Of a stretch of DNA of 64,000 bases, positions 51,399 to 64,000 are shown piece after piece. Numbering within the stretch: position 1 is the stretch's first letter; each line of letters begins with the position of its first letter. The notes below the pieces were generated by a model that saw only the letters and a list, made by a program, of their open reading frames with translations, made no database searches and was not told the origin of the DNA. The position numbers and the translations under genes were made by a program. This DNA comes from Rotaria macrura (Eukaryota; Rotifera; Eurotatoria; Philodinida; Philodinidae), in NCBI GenBank assembly GCA_900239685.1, contig OENT01000135.1, positions 62,001-126,000 of the forward strand, in the 5' to 3' direction.

Positions 51399-52756
51399 CT
51401 AGAGAGCGACAAGAAATGATTTTAAGAATTATTTAAAAACAAAAAGAAAATTCATCTACTGATCAATATTCATCATTGAGACAAATTATATCATAAGAAA
51501 ATTGCGCATGAAATTAAAATTCTAATTAGATTTTCGTTCTCTGAAAATCAAAAACAAAAAAAAACAAAAAGGTTCCGTGCTTTTTTTGACGGTAAGAGAT
51601 TGATCAAATTTTTGACAATTGTCAGTCATGATTAAATTAGATTGTCCCTTATAAATTTGTTTTTCTTTTCTTGATGAATAAATTTTCATTTTCTAATTTC
51701 AATCGAAGAAAATAATGCATATTCATTTTATCTATGAAAAATTATTCATATTTTATGTAAATGCATTGATGCATTAGAATAGAATCTTCTGGACCAATAG
51801 AAAGTGTTCGTCGTCAGTCAGTCAGTCACTATAACTAACGTGTTGAACGGGAAAGTTTCTTTTCTTTTTTTTAATCAAATTAAGTGTCTGTCGGGTAAAT
51901 TATAGAATATGTTATATAGAGAATAGTTTTCTCAGTGGATGAGATAAGAATATATTCGTTTTAGTGAGTTACAATAATGTTAAGTAAGCAACGAAAGTAA
52001 TTTATCAAATAAATGTAAAACATTACTCAATAGGATTAATTTTATAGATATTTCATTGCAATAGAGATACATAAGTTAGTATCGATGAAGAAAAACAAAG
52101 ATGTTCTTTGATAGAAATGTTCATAAAGCTATTTGAAAGCATGAAGATTTCACGTGTGATACGTTACAATATTTCAATGAATTTTATCTCTTCGATTGAT
52201 GATAATTATGCATAGGATGGGTCGATATAAAAATATGTTCGAAGAGTCAGAATTCATATTCAAATTGTTTCAATAGAAACTAATTTAGTTTATTGCTTGA
52301 AAAATTCATCATATTGTCGGATCAAATGTATGATTAATTATGAATAGTTTTTCATGAAAATTAAGCTTAGTCTATTGTCATTTTTCATCCGAATATAATT
52401 AGTTCATTCTTTCGAGTATACCCATGCGATTCGAGAGCATGCAAATATTAATGCTACATCATAAGAAACAATAAAAATGCTTCGATGAAAATTTTAGATC
52501 GGTGTCTTCAACTATTTATTAATCATAAAGAATAATACATGATTTTGATATTTTCATTGCTCGATTGAAATTATTATAGTCTGACTGACATTCCATGATT
52601 GTTAAAATAGGGTACATGATAATCATCTGTTTCCATTAGCAATAATTCTCGTGCAATTAACTACGGTTTTAGAAGTAGAAGAAATAGATCCAATAGGAAA
52701 TAAATCGTTTAAATGGTAATCTCGATGTTTTACAATTTTACTAGTCAATTTCAGAT
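51399..52756. other. Spacer between the unidentified gene and ERH
   Basis: AT-rich, with no repeat recognised. The right end is the ERH 5' region. The minus-strand 60-codon frame at 52623-52805 partly overlaps ERH exon 1 in antisense and is not called. Confidence 0.45.
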
Positions 52757-53117
52757 ATGTCACATACAATTCTTCTTCTGCAATCAACAAATAAACTTGA
52801 TTCACGTACTTATTCTGATTATGAATCAGTTGATGAATGTCTTGATGGTAAATATATGTAACTGTTGATTAAATATGAAACATAGTTTTCTTTTAGGTGT
52901 TTGTAAAGTATTTGAAGAACATTTAAAAAAACGTAATCCAACATCACCATCCATAACATATGATATATCGGAATTATTTGAATTTATCGATCAAATATCG
53001 GATTTAAGTTGTTTAGTTTTTCAAAAACAAACAGGACAATATAAACCTCATAATAAAGAATGGATTAAACAGGAAATTTTTCAATTATTACGCAAACAAG
53101 CAGCTGGTGGAAAATAG
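52757..53117 (+). CDS. ERH: Enhancer of rudimentary homologue
   Basis: Two exons (52757-52847 and 52897-53117) with a 49-bp GT-AG intron give 103 residues, against 104 in human. The N-terminus MSHTILLLQ and the blocks [34 protein letters not shown] and [19 protein letters not shown] follow the family throughout, so identity is firm. ERH is a small nuclear dimer. In other animals it partners splicing and RNA-processing factors (with DGCR8, SAFB and PID-type proteins) and acts in mRNA splicing, microRNA processing and cell-cycle control. The start is set by the conserved N-terminus. An acceptor-like TTTCAG ends only two bases before the ATG, which suggests leader trans-splicing or a 5' UTR intron. 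Confidence 0.97.
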
Positions 53118-56100
53118 ACGATAAATCTCATCATTTTCATTTGTTCGATTAGCTACATCTCATACGATTTTTTCTTTTTGTTTTGACTTGAATCTATGTG
53201 AATTCTTGTCGTGGGTTTTGTTTTCTTTGTGTCATCGTAGTTGAATAAAAATAGAGAAGAAAAACGAAACATCTTTCGTGATAATTAACTATCATGAGAA
53301 ATACAAAACATGAGGATAGAATTCCATTTTTAAAATTTTTATTTCTAAATTGAGACGAAAGAAAAATTTGCTAGTGCAAATGCTTTTTAGGATTTAGAAA
53401 AATAGATATTGGACTGCGTTTGCAACTAATCATTGCGATATTGTATCTATCTTCTATTTTTTACATAATCCCTAAGGAATGACAATCTCCTATCATTCAA
53501 CCAATCATGATTAGACTTTTCATCGTTTATGAAAATAGAAAACATAGCTTCGTAGGAATATGTACAGGTCTGTCAATTTCTGGACTACTAGTAACTATGG
53601 TCAGTTGTGGACATTCTGTCTTTTGATACTAAATCTACATCTTGTATTAATCGAGAACATTCACAACTCAAATATATGAAATATGTATTTATATTACAGT
53701 GTGCATGAAAGCAGTTTTCTATGCAAACAAAGATGAAATTCTAGACATTCAATAAGTTTGATATTGAAAAATGACTGTAACTTTTATTCATTATGAACTA
53801 GTAAATAGTATATTCACTGGTCTCATATAATTACTTTCCACGACAACAATATTTCTACACGTCTAGTCAATAGATGCTGATTAATAATTATCTTCGATAG
53901 AAAATTTTCTTTCAATAGAAAGAAATTTAAAATATGCTTCGATATTCATTGATTTCAGTCGGTTGATTGTCATAATAAAAAAAAACGTAAGATTAAATTA
54001 GCATTTAATTTTATGATAAGAATTAAACAAATGCGTTTCAAGCATCGACCTACTTTTTCTCTAATACCCGTAGGCATCGTTATTCATAATTTAGCTAGAT
54101 AGTCAATGGCAACATGACAGTACACTTCATCAAAAGCAGCATTCATTTGTAGTATAAGCTGATGAGTTAAGTAAAGAATAATTGTCATGAACCTTAATGT
54201 ATGTCAAAACATAGGCACGAATCTATCAATTTCAATATCGTTTGCAGTAAATTTTTTCAATGATGATGAGAAAATGTATTAACTTGAATGTGATCTATTT
54301 AGTAGAAAAAAAATACTTGTCATGAATTTCTAACTATAATTGTTAGGTGCGTCATGTTGAGGATGTTACAAAAGTTTTTATTCATACTCTTCAAATGATT
54401 ACATATATACGTGTTTGTCGATTGAACTAAGATGACAAGTCGAAATGTCAGAAATGAGTAATTTCAATTTCAACGCCAACACTTAGATTCAAAACGGAAT
54501 CTATGAAATTCTGCTGTATAGTAATTTTGGAGTCTGATCAGAACGATATTTATATTTAACTATTTACTATCAAAGAAAGTTGAATTTTGTGTCTAAGTAA
54601 GCAATAGACATTTTCTCCTGTCGTGTTTCATATGAAAAATGTGAAGCTTTTGTTTTGATTTTTTTACGCTCATTTGAGAAATACACAAGATTTTCAATTA
54701 GATATTTTTTAGTACAAATGAATACACTTGTTAGAATATAATGCTGTTTACTGGATTTTAATTAGAAAAACGAAACCACAGAAATTTGAGAAAACGTTTA
54801 ATTTAGAAGCAGCCATAGAAACTTGTGTTTCTACGTTAAAACGCTCAGGGTAATATTTCTCTTAGATGTTTACATATCAGCATATAGTAACAAGTTCGAG
54901 TTCATTGAGATATCGTAATCAATAATTATATAGAACTTTAATTACCATTTCAATCGACAGATCATTGACTAGATTCGATTTATTTTTCTGTTAACACATA
55001 TCCAATATACGGTCTTTCAAAAAAGAAGTCATAAATAACATCGTATCGGCCGACGACAATCAATGATTTTCTTCTCGAATGGTAAATATTGATTTCAGCA
55101 AACATGAGCGACATTGTTCTCTTGCGTGATCATGTTACGAAAGAATAGAAATACTTATTAATTAACTCAATTAACGACATATGGTTTTCGATACGACAAT
55201 TATTCATATCAATAATGAATGTATCCAATTTCTCGAGGATTTTTAACTATGAAAACTATCATATAGATTCTAATGAAAAATATTGAAATTATTCTGGTGC
55301 ATTGACATCTTAACTGCATGTTATTGTGTATCATCAATAAGCCGAACGTATACTACCAGTATTGTTTTACTGTAAATGTTACCTTAAGGACAAATCTTGA
55401 ATAAGTTTTCCAAAATTCCATAGAATCATATTAGAAAACGGTTACTATCTAAATTTCAAATCGAAGTCTCGGTCTTATTTTGCATTGTAGAAAATATTTC
55501 ATCATCAAAGAATCAAATGAACTGTTTTTTCAAAGATGTCTTGATACTATTGTGTATGTTTAACTCGTGACTTTTAAGAAATATTCAAATAAGAGAATGC
55601 ACTCTAAAGAAAAGTCAAACGAAGAAAGTTTTCAACCATTTTGTAGTTGCAAATCGGAATGAATTTTTATTCCTCGATTTTGGATAATTAGTTTTGTTAT
55701 TGTCAAAAACAAGTATATACATATGTGTATGCATGCAGAGGTTTGGAAAAGAATGAAATTCACTAGAACGTGATAGAGAGTAAAAAGAAACTCACTAATG
55801 ACTGCTGGATATCATGACATGCATTCATCCATTCATGCAGAAAGAAAAACAGAAGATCTAGATGAAATGCACATGTATACGATGATGCTATCGAACAAGA
55901 ATTAAAATTAATCTGTATTATTAATATAATGTTCAGTATTAGTTCAATCTAAAATCAAATAATTAAGTTTCCGTTGTTGTTCGTCAAAGATAGATCATCA
56001 CTAAGAATGACATACAAGAAGAAAGACAAGACAAATTAACAGTCGAAAAAGACAAAGAAATTCTTCTTTCTCATCAATCACAAACACGATGAAGTAGAAA

Positions 56101-59100
56101 AGATTTGTTTATATATTGTTTTTTTATTCGAACGAATATATTTCAATGCACATTTTTATGTTAGTAATACGTATTAAAAATTTATTTAAATAAAATATTC
56201 ACGAACAAATACAATGTCGATAATAGATTATGAGATGAAAGTAATAAGTAGGCATCGTGAAAATATTTTTAACAACACTGATGAGTCTATTCCGTAGGTT
56301 TGCCATTAATCTTGTAAATTATATTAGACACGCTTACATTGAGAGTTGTGTTCCTATTAATCAATCATACATTATATAAAAGATTGTATTGTTTGAATTT
56401 ACATGACACAAATTCATGTTTTCTGAATGTATAGAATAATTCTTTTGAAAAGATCTATCATATATCTACATTCGACACATGAATCGTGCGCCGAAAAATG
56501 CAATAATAATTTACATTATGAGAACAGTTCGTATGATCATATATAACAAAAGAATTTCACTTATGCTTGAAAATAACATATAAAGTAAGATTTTCTTTAT
56601 CGAGAAATATTTCAAATAGATTTTTTTCTTGAATTCATTGACTAGAAATTGTTCTACGTAAACTTCAGCAGACTTATTTTTAAATAGTTTATTTGTAATC
56701 TATTTCATTGAAAACGAATCGTATAGTGCGTTTTATAGTTTTTCAATTGACATTTTACGAAAAATCTTTTAGGCTATCAATGCAAATGGAATGTTTTCTT
56801 GAACATAAGACATCGTTATTAGAGTTTATATTCATATATAGAACACATGTCTAATAATGAAATCATATTCTATTACATCGTGCTGTGTATTAATTAAATC
56901 GTCGTGTCGACTTTTACTTTCTTCCGGAAATTAAAAAAATATTTTGATTAAAAAATAATGAACACTCATTTCTAAAGAACACGTACAATGAAAATAATTG
57001 AGCTAGGTCAGTACTGAGAATAAAACCTAGTTCCAAAGTCTAGGGGATATATTTGTTTTCTCGAAAAAAGAAAATCACCCTGAGTAATAATTTGATTAGA
57101 ACTTTTTCATAAAAAGAAAAATGGTCCTCTGCATGTGATCGTAGTCATTCAAATGAATTTGTGACTAGAATATAACTAGGTTTGACAAAAACAAAAAGCT
57201 TTCATTTCTCTTTTTGCTTTGTTACTTATCTATTGAAAAGATTCAACATGTGTAGCGACGATTGATCTTATTCTCTAGATGAGATTGTATTCATTGTTCT
57301 CAGAGTGCTCGTATTATACATGATTGTGTTTCTTTTTCCTATGGGATATTGCCGAATATATCTTGCTTTCTGAGCTTGTTTGATAAATCGTAGTAAAATT
57401 TTCTTCTTATGTATACATTTGATAAAAACGAATCATGTTTTTGAGAATCTTTATTGAAGAATTTATTTAATAGGCATTAGTAGAGAGCAATAGATAGTCG
57501 ACTGAAAATAAACCTTTTTCACTTGTTCGAAACTTTAAAACATGTTCGTTCATGGTTGATTTTATTCTCATATTTTTTTTGTTAAGATAAAATTCAATAA
57601 GAAAAAAGTCATAGTCGAATACTACGTGTCGATAATGAGGTAGAATGACCTATCTAAAAAAAACAATCTAACTTTTTTCATAGATAAATTCATAAAATAA
57701 GTATGATTAAAACACAACTACAAATATTCAATCACTGTAATAGTTTTACACTTGAAAGGCTTATCGCAATCAAATCTTAATATTTAAGTAGTTTCCATTG
57801 GTATTTAAAGTATACATTCCAGAATATTAACTACTTCTTTTCGTTTGACAATGTCCTAAAACTTCTTGGTAAGTTTTTCCTCCATAGTAGAAATGTCTAG
57901 TCCACTGTGTGTGGTCGATCAAGAATTTTGATTGTTTCAATAGTTTTTTATTGCAACATACACATTCAAATACTTCTTTTTATAGTGTTAAATTTCGATA
58001 CTTTTTTCTAATATTAAATCTACCACACTAGAAGCTGAAAGAAATTATATACCATAGGAAAAAAAAACGCCAACTTTTTCAGGAGTGAGTTCATGAATTC
58101 GATGTTTTTCCTGTTGAACAAATAACAAGAAATATCAATATTCATACTTTTCTCACAAGTGGATAATAGTCATACTCTTGTTAGCAAAATTTCGATCCCA
58201 ATATTTCATAGATAAATAGATTCTAAAATTATTATTTTGGTAGAAAATTTTCACATACATTACAAATTCGTGAATGAAAGAGATGAGTACAAAAAAGAAA
58301 ATACTCTAGCAATCAATTTACAAGTTTTCTATAGACTCATAAAAAATATCTTGTGAGACAGTGGTCAATCTTAATTAGACCAGTTTTTACAAGATCTTTT
58401 CATTGAGTTCCCATAGATTAAAGTAACTGTTATTTTTACAAGATGTGCTTGATGAATCTATAGAAAAATTGAACATTTATTGTTCGAGTACTTCTTTTCC
58501 TGTACTCATCTCATTTCATTGGCGAATGTGAAACAAATATAAATCTTATATATACGTTTACTTTGACGAAATATAGAGATCGACATTTCTTATTGTCTTT
58601 CTGTATTTTACGAATAGTACGAATTCGTTTTGAGGGCACACATGCTTTCCATTGCATTATTTCATTTAAAGATGTGTGAGAACAATATGTTATATATGAT
58701 CCGAATGAGAAGAATAAGTTCAATATTTTTAGTAAAAAAAGATTTTCTTTCAGTACTTCTATAACAAAGTGAAATAAGGTCCAACTTTTGTGTCATCCGT
58801 TATGTTCTACAAAAATTCATCTCTAGAGTCCTATTATTGAGATAAAACTTAATAAATGAAGAGAAAATCACGACCGTAAGCAAGAGGAATAAATGGCTAG
58901 TTTATCTTAACATTATGAATAGCTATGAATTACTTCCCTAAAGTAATGATATTTTAAAAGAACACGAAACAAGAAAAAAAAATAATATCCAATAGAATTT
59001 AAAAATAAAGTTATATTTCACTAGAGCATGTAAAGTATTCTTTAGCTAATGATAAAATATATCCTACAATATTCAGGGGACTATAAACAACAATTATATT

Positions 59101-59739
59101 CTGTTTTACTTTCTAATTCCACATGGATCATGTAAATAATATTGTTTTTATCTTTGTGTAGTAATACTTCTCCTATGAGTCATTTTAAGATAGTGACTGA
59201 AAGATAAACGATACAATTATTCATTGGAAAAATATATCTTAGAAAACAAAAATCAACAAGAAAAATACGTACAACAATAGAAAATGATCGTTTTACATTA
59301 TTTTGAATTCGCTGACTAGAAAAATGATCATAGACTTTATTCTACTCGATTCGATTTATACGTATTTTCTATTCAAATTAGAATCGTTTAATGATATTTT
59401 GATCAGAGGTATAATAAAGTGATTAGAATCAAAATAGTACATTGAATTCTGTTGGCTTCGTTGATATTACCTACAGTTGTACCTAGAAATTTGAAAGAAT
59501 ATAACGGAGAAAAAAAAACGTTCAGTACGATTTTCATTGAGATTTTGTTTCTCTTCGAGAAATGTCATATTTTAACAGCTGGAACAAATAGATTTTCTTG
59601 TTTTCTATTCCAAAGAAATATAATACCGTATGTTGTTAAATATGATCACACTTAAACCACTGAGTTAATTTCTTTTGCATTATAAATTTGTCTTAATTTT
59701 ATTTATTGTAATTATAGACTGTGTATATTACGTAATCAA
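53118..59739. other. 6.6-kb AT-rich spacer
   Basis: No supported gene. A minus-strand stretch at about 58550-58690 (includes LNEIMQWKACVPSKRIRTI) is protein-like for about 40 codons and ends in a GTAAAC donor-like site, but no acceptor or partner exon was found. The region near 59700-59725 may hold a 3' splice site serving the receptor gene. Confidence 0.45.
53244..53249 (+). other. Polyadenylation signal of ERH
   Basis: AATAAA lies 127 nt after the ERH stop codon, a usual spacing. Confidence 0.55.
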
Positions 59740-60768
59740 ATGGAACTTAGATTCATTCGATCTAATAATCAACAAATGAACACGTTACAACTTATTCAAG
59801 AAATTTTTTCTCGTTATTGTCTTCTAGCATTATTCGTATTGGGCATAATTGGTGTAACATTAAATACATTAATATTTACACGCAATACATTTCGTCGAAA
59901 TTCATGTGTTCATTATTTTTTAGCGTCAACATTAGCTAATTATTTTGTTGTGTTTTTAATTTTACCATCACGTATACTTTCCGATGGTTTCGGTATTGAT
60001 CCTGGTCAATATAATTTATTCTATTGTAAAATACGTTTTTACACATACTATACAGCGAAATCTCTTTCATCATGGTTCATTGTACTGGCTTGTATTGATC
60101 GAAAAATGTCAAGTTCACATGATGTTCGTCGACGAGCATTCGCACGTCTTTATGTATCTCGTTGGATGATATCAATAACAACAATAATTGGCCTTATTTT
60201 CTATAGTCATATTCTTATATACTATGACATTACTGTAGATCATGGATGCGATGCTTGCTCAGGTTTCTATCGTTTATTTAATGATTCCGTTTATTTAATT
60301 GGTTATAGTATTGTACCACCTGTATTAATGTTACTGTTTGGTCTATGGACTATAGTTAGTACAAGACGTCTTCGTCGCATTGTACCACGATTCGGACGAC
60401 GCATATCACATACTAATAGTCAAGATAATGCACTTATGTTAATGCTTATTTTACAAGTTGGCCTTATATCCATTACAGCTGTACCACATGCTGTACAAAA
60501 ATTATATTCAACATTAACTCTCTATGTTTCGAAAGATGCACTGGCACAAGAATCTGAGCAAGTTTTTGTTGTAATTGTTCGAACAATATCATTTATCAAT
60601 CACTCATGTGCATTCTATATATTAACACTAAGTGGAAGAACGTTTCGTGAAGAATTATGTAAAATAATGAAGAAATTTATTTGTAAAAAAAGACGTATGG
60701 AATTTACAACGAATATTCAACTAAGAACAATAACACAAACAGCAAAATTAATTGAAACTGCTCATTAA
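59740..60768 (+). CDS. Rhodopsin-like seven-helix receptor (orphan, peptide-receptor style)
   Basis: One uninterrupted frame of 342 residues with seven hydrophobic spans near 27-47, 58-78, 100-120, 142-162, 183-205, 230-255 and 274-297. Family marks: Asn42 in TM1, Cys96 before TM3 with Cys170/173 in loop 2 for the disulfide, DRK (120-122) in place of DRY, Pro193-194 in TM5 and Pro249 in TM6. TM7 has INHSCAFY instead of NPxxY, then SGRTFREEL as helix 8. This variant is familiar from the large bdelloid receptor families. The ligand is unknown, and a neuropeptide is a reasonable guess. The frame stays open upstream to an acceptor-like TTATAG at about 59717, so the true start could lie in an upstream exon. 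Confidence 0.9.
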   Translation: MELRFIRSNNQQMNTLQLIQEIFSRYCLLALFVLGIIGVTLNTLIFTRNTFRRNSCVHYFLASTLANYFVVFLILPSRILSDGFGIDPGQYNLFYCKIRFYTYYTAKSLSSWFIVLACIDRKMSSSHDVRRRAFARLYVSRWMISITTIIGLIFYSHILIYYDITVDHGCDACSGFYRLFNDSVYLIGYSIVPPVLMLLFGLWTIVSTRRLRRIVPRFGRRISHTNSQDNALMLMLILQVGLISITAVPHAVQKLYSTLTLYVSKDALAQESEQVFVVIVRTISFINHSCAFYILTLSGRTFREELCKIMKKFICKKRRMEFTTNIQLRTITQTAKLIETAH

Positions 60769-61722
60769 TTTTCAATACAAACTTATCATTGAAATTTATT
60801 GCATCAAGACTATTTTTCTTATGCGAATCAGTTGAACAATGTTCTAATTGAGAATTGAAAACTATTAAAGAGTCATATAGATCTCATTAATCGTCTCGTC
60901 ATTAAAAAAAATCTATTCTCGAATATTATCATTACTATCATAAACTGCATGTGGTTGTATAATTAGGCAAAGGCACTGGACACAAATGAAGTAATTTCGT
61001 CATAGGTTAATTGACATATCGTTTGAAAACCAAGAAGAAAAAGAAATCTAACAATTTTTATTTTCGTGCGGGGAAATATTTGCCTTATGGGAATATGATA
61101 TGAAAAAATATATATCGAGATTAAAGTTTCAATTTCTAATGAATGACAAAAGAGTAATATCTGAAAGTAAAACTAAACTTCCGCAGTGGAGTAATTCATA
61201 TTGATATTTTGTAAAAATGAATGCATTTCGATATTATTCTAGACAATTTAGCGAAGGAGATAAACCGTGTAGATTGTTGTTATACTGTGTATCTAGTACA
61301 AAGCCTGTCTGTTGAAATTATTATTTAGATTTTAATCGAATAACAATTGTGACAGGTATCAAAGTCAAAACTAACTTAAACTAAACATTTTTCGATACTT
61401 ATCTCCTACTATTCGATAAACATCTTTGTACAGAGTAGTATCAAGCATACTAATAGTTTTGTTTTCAAATAATGAATTACTCATTTAATCCCATGAACTA
61501 TTTTTTCTTTCTGGAAATTCATTGATTCATATTTAAGATTGATGGAATAATTGCATTCTCAACATGTTTATGTCTATTTTTTTCAATCGTTTGAAATATG
61601 ATTAATAAACTGTCATTGTTGATTCATTCTGATATACCGGAAGGTAATAGGAAACGTAAGAAATGAATGTAGTTCTTTTCAACAACTGTAGTTTTTGTGT
61701 ATTTTCTTTTTCATGTAAATGA

Positions 61723-61911
61723 TTATTCTTCCATGTTTGAGCATAGTTTAGTTTCTTGTTCTTTCCTTTGTTTTTCAATCTTTCCCATATAGTCTTCCAT
61801 TATGGGGCCCGTTGTCAGCTGTCTTTTAAATATGTTTCTTTTGACATGTTCTAATATATTAACATATAGAATAAGTTGTGTTAACACCCACACATAAAAG
61901 AAGATTTGCAT
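61723..61911 (-). CDS. Possible small membrane protein
   Basis: 62 codons from ATG: a hydrophobic N-terminal span (about residues 3-20, YVWVLTQLILYVNIL) followed by a basic then acidic/basic tail. This membrane-then-charged layout is typical of small inner-membrane or ER proteins, and the tail is not AT-driven in composition. No family is recognised, and conservation is untested. Confidence 0.3.
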   Translation of the reverse strand: MQIFFYVWVLTQLILYVNILEHVKRNIFKRQLTTGPIMEDYMGKIEKQRKEQETKLCSNMEE

Positions 61912-62953
61912 AGAGTTAGTAGTAGGAGTAAACGAACATCATCTAATAGATTAGAATGATTAGTTATTTGTGTAGGGTATTGAAGAAAAAACCGAGTTCC
62001 ATTTTCTATTTTCTTCTCAATCGTTTTTACTATTCCATTTGATAGTTTGTTTTTGTTTGAGATAGATTATTCTTGAAATATTTCCGACTACCGTCCATTT
62101 CAAACATCGCAGAGACATAGTATTTTAAAATGTAAAAACAGAATCCTTGGGTGAGACCATTGTTCCGAGACGTATTGAAATAAGGATAGAGGCACTGATC
62201 AGAATCGATCTTAGTTCGATGTTAAATGCAGGGAGCTGAGTAATTTTAAAAGATGTTTTGGATATTTAAAAATTAAAAAAACTTTATTTATAGAGCTACT
62301 CTAATGAGCATTTATAGATTTTTAGGTTCGCTATCACATTCTGAATATGCATATCTAAGTTTTTGTTGTTGTAGTTGTTTAGAACGGCTCGATCTCTTCA
62401 TCCCATTCAAGCCCATGTGTACTGCACATAAGAGAGAGAGAGATTGCATTTGTGTTACTGTCAGTGGAGAAGCTAGGTTATAGGATTCAACAACTCTCTC
62501 ATCTACAGCGCTACCTTTTTTCTGTGTAGTATTTTACTACAAAATAAATAAAACATCGTTTCGAATAATAATGTTGCTTATTGATCTATTCAATTTTGAT
62601 AAGTAGAAAAATGTTCAGTCATCAATCATCGATGAAGACTTTTATTTTCGATTCAACTATAGTATTCGCTAAACTAATCACATCTTAGAACAAATGCAGA
62701 TTGAACACGAATTTTCTTCATGGATTATTGAAGTCTCTTATTTGTATAAATGTTAGAATAATCTATTAATATTAAATAGAAATGAACTGCAGTTATCTAT
62801 CAGGCTGCACTTCATAATTGGTAAACGAAACTAAATAATTAATTTCAGCCGTGTTTGTTTGGATGAAGCACAGTATTATGAATTGAATAATAACGTTGAT
62901 TTACTGGATGTCATAAGAACTGCTGGTACTTAGGTTCTCTTTAATGTGTGATG

Positions 62954-63053
62954 AGTGGGTGGTTACATGTGAGTTAGCCTAGATGTTTTTAAAAGTCGAT
63001 GTTTCAATAGCCAATAAACAACAAACATACAACCAATCTAATAACCACCCACT
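62954..63053. repeat. 100-bp hairpin element
   Basis: AGTGGGTGGTTA at 62954-62965 pairs perfectly with TAACCACCCACT at 63042-63053, 12 bp around a ~76-nt loop. It may be a small MITE or an extruding hairpin. No coding potential. Confidence 0.7.
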
Positions 63054-63819
63054 AGTGTAACCTAATCAATACTGTGTACATGAAAATCAATTGTTGTTTT
63101 TTTCTAAATTTCAGCTTTATCTTTTAGAGCATTAAAGGTAAGATTCACTAGGTACCAAATTTCCAAAGCAGTATAATATAAGAAATGTGAGAGCTGCCCG
63201 TTTGTAAATATCTATTGATCTTTGCAAATATGTCATTCAAGTTTTCTTCACTTCAATCTGCGAAATTGCAAGACAATTCATCCGAACACAGACCGATAGT
63301 AGTTTAATTGGATTTGGTCAATCATTTTCTTGTGAATGAGTTAGACAACGTTAACGAATTTGACAAAAAATATTCTTTCTTAATCGTCAATCATAACTGG
63401 TGCAAAAACAAATGCGATGAGTACTAATTAACCTTCATAATGTCGTCCAGAATTAACTTCATGTACATCGAACACTGGCGAGAAAGCGAAGAGTATAGTA
63501 CCATTGAATTTTGATTTGATTGTTTTAAAAAAATAGCTCATATATAAGTGCAACTAAAAGAAATAACATCCAAGATGAATTGAATTCATCGAATTAAAAT
63601 GGAAAATTGAATAGAACTGTACACCAACAGTTGAGCTTTCATTGATGCATAGGGCAATATACAGAATCAACATCTACCCATGTGCTTAGATGACGTTTGA
63701 AAACGCTTGTAAACCTGCCACTTATCATGTTGTGAATGATTCCTTGATACTCGCGTCTATGAATACGACGACTATCTCTACAGAAATGAACAAGTGTTCG
63801 CAAATATCTATTATGATGT

Positions 63820-63945
63820 GTAGCTTAGAATTTGTCGTCTGTTTCGACGATAATTTTTTGGAGCGTTCATTTCGAAACAATCGGCGTTGTGCTTCTCGCT
63901 TTTCAAATTCGATGTGGAATTGTTTTTCGAGTTTGAATCATCAGT
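63820..63945 (-). pseudogene. Protein-like charged fragment near the right edge
   Basis: About 40 codons on the minus strand (FKLEKQFHIEFEKREAQRRL, then FRNERSKKL) are Arg/Glu/Lys-rich and helix-like, preceded by two adjacent stops. It could be the end of an exon series outside the window or a remnant. Family unknown. Confidence 0.2.
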
Positions 63946-64000
63946 TACGTCGAACGAACAACTCATCAGAATGCTGGCACATAGCTATTCAAGTAGTGTG

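Larger units (their letters stand above)
60769..64000. other. Spacer to the right edge
   Basis: No firm gene. A minus-strand frame at 61723-61911 (62 codons, hydrophobic N-terminus then KRQLTTGPIMEDYMGKIEKQ and a charged tail) could be a small membrane protein. A charged stretch on the minus strand at about 63820-63945 (includes EFEKREAQRRLFRNERSKKL) looks like coding sequence but is preceded by two stops. An AG microsatellite lies near 62430 and a hairpin at 62954-63053. Confidence 0.4.

Noticed and set aside
52623-52805. 60-codon minus-strand frame
   Set aside because: It overlaps ERH exon 1 in antisense and has no homology.
58511-58723. Exon-like minus-strand frame ending at a donor-like GTAAAC
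   Set aside because: No acceptor or partner exon, and no family resemblance.

Overview
The window looks like nuclear DNA from a small invertebrate, most likely a bdelloid rotifer. This is inferred from very AT-rich spacers, GT-AG introns mostly of 49-60 bp, animal-specific genes (kinesin-3, ERH, neprilysin-type M13 peptidase, rhodopsin-like receptor) and a receptor and NHL-repeat style familiar from bdelloids. No bacterial operon, CRISPR array or phage gene is visible. Most genes are split into short exons, so I rebuilt the gene models by matching splice phases by eye.

Layout. 1-3.4 kb is gene-free. 3.4-8.7 kb holds an 18-exon M13 metallopeptidase on the minus strand (749 aa, all catalytic residues present). 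9.5-25.2 kb is an accessory, repeat-rich block. It contains a ~1 kb foldback; a tRNA-Ala(AGC) framed by two inverted ~210-bp repeats; an assembly gap abutting a long palindrome built from AGGGTTTAT-like units; three members of a CCCAGG/CCTGGG terminal-inverted-repeat family; a broken NHL-propeller gene; direct repeats and a 9-bp minisatellite. 25-29 kb is gene-free.

The right half carries conserved genes. These are a 389-aa TMLHE/BBOX1-type 2-oxoglutarate dioxygenase (29.25-30.53 kb, plus) whose stop codon overlaps the ATG of a 44-codon membrane-peptide ORF; a 14.6-kb kinesin-3 (KIF1A/B, UNC-104) gene on the minus strand (34.3-48.9 kb, about 24 exons) with a duplicated, frame-neutral exon; two phase-compatible exons of an unidentified coiled-coil-like protein (50.9-51.4 kb, minus); ERH (52.76-53.12 kb, plus); and a seven-helix receptor (59.74-60.77 kb, plus). 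The rest is AT-rich spacer or long intron.

The genes do not form a pathway. The most useful leads are the overlapping small ORF, the duplicated kinesin exon, the dioxygenase that lacks its N-terminal zinc ligands, the tRNA framed by inverted repeats, the gap-spanning palindrome and a repeated hairpin with compensating stem changes.
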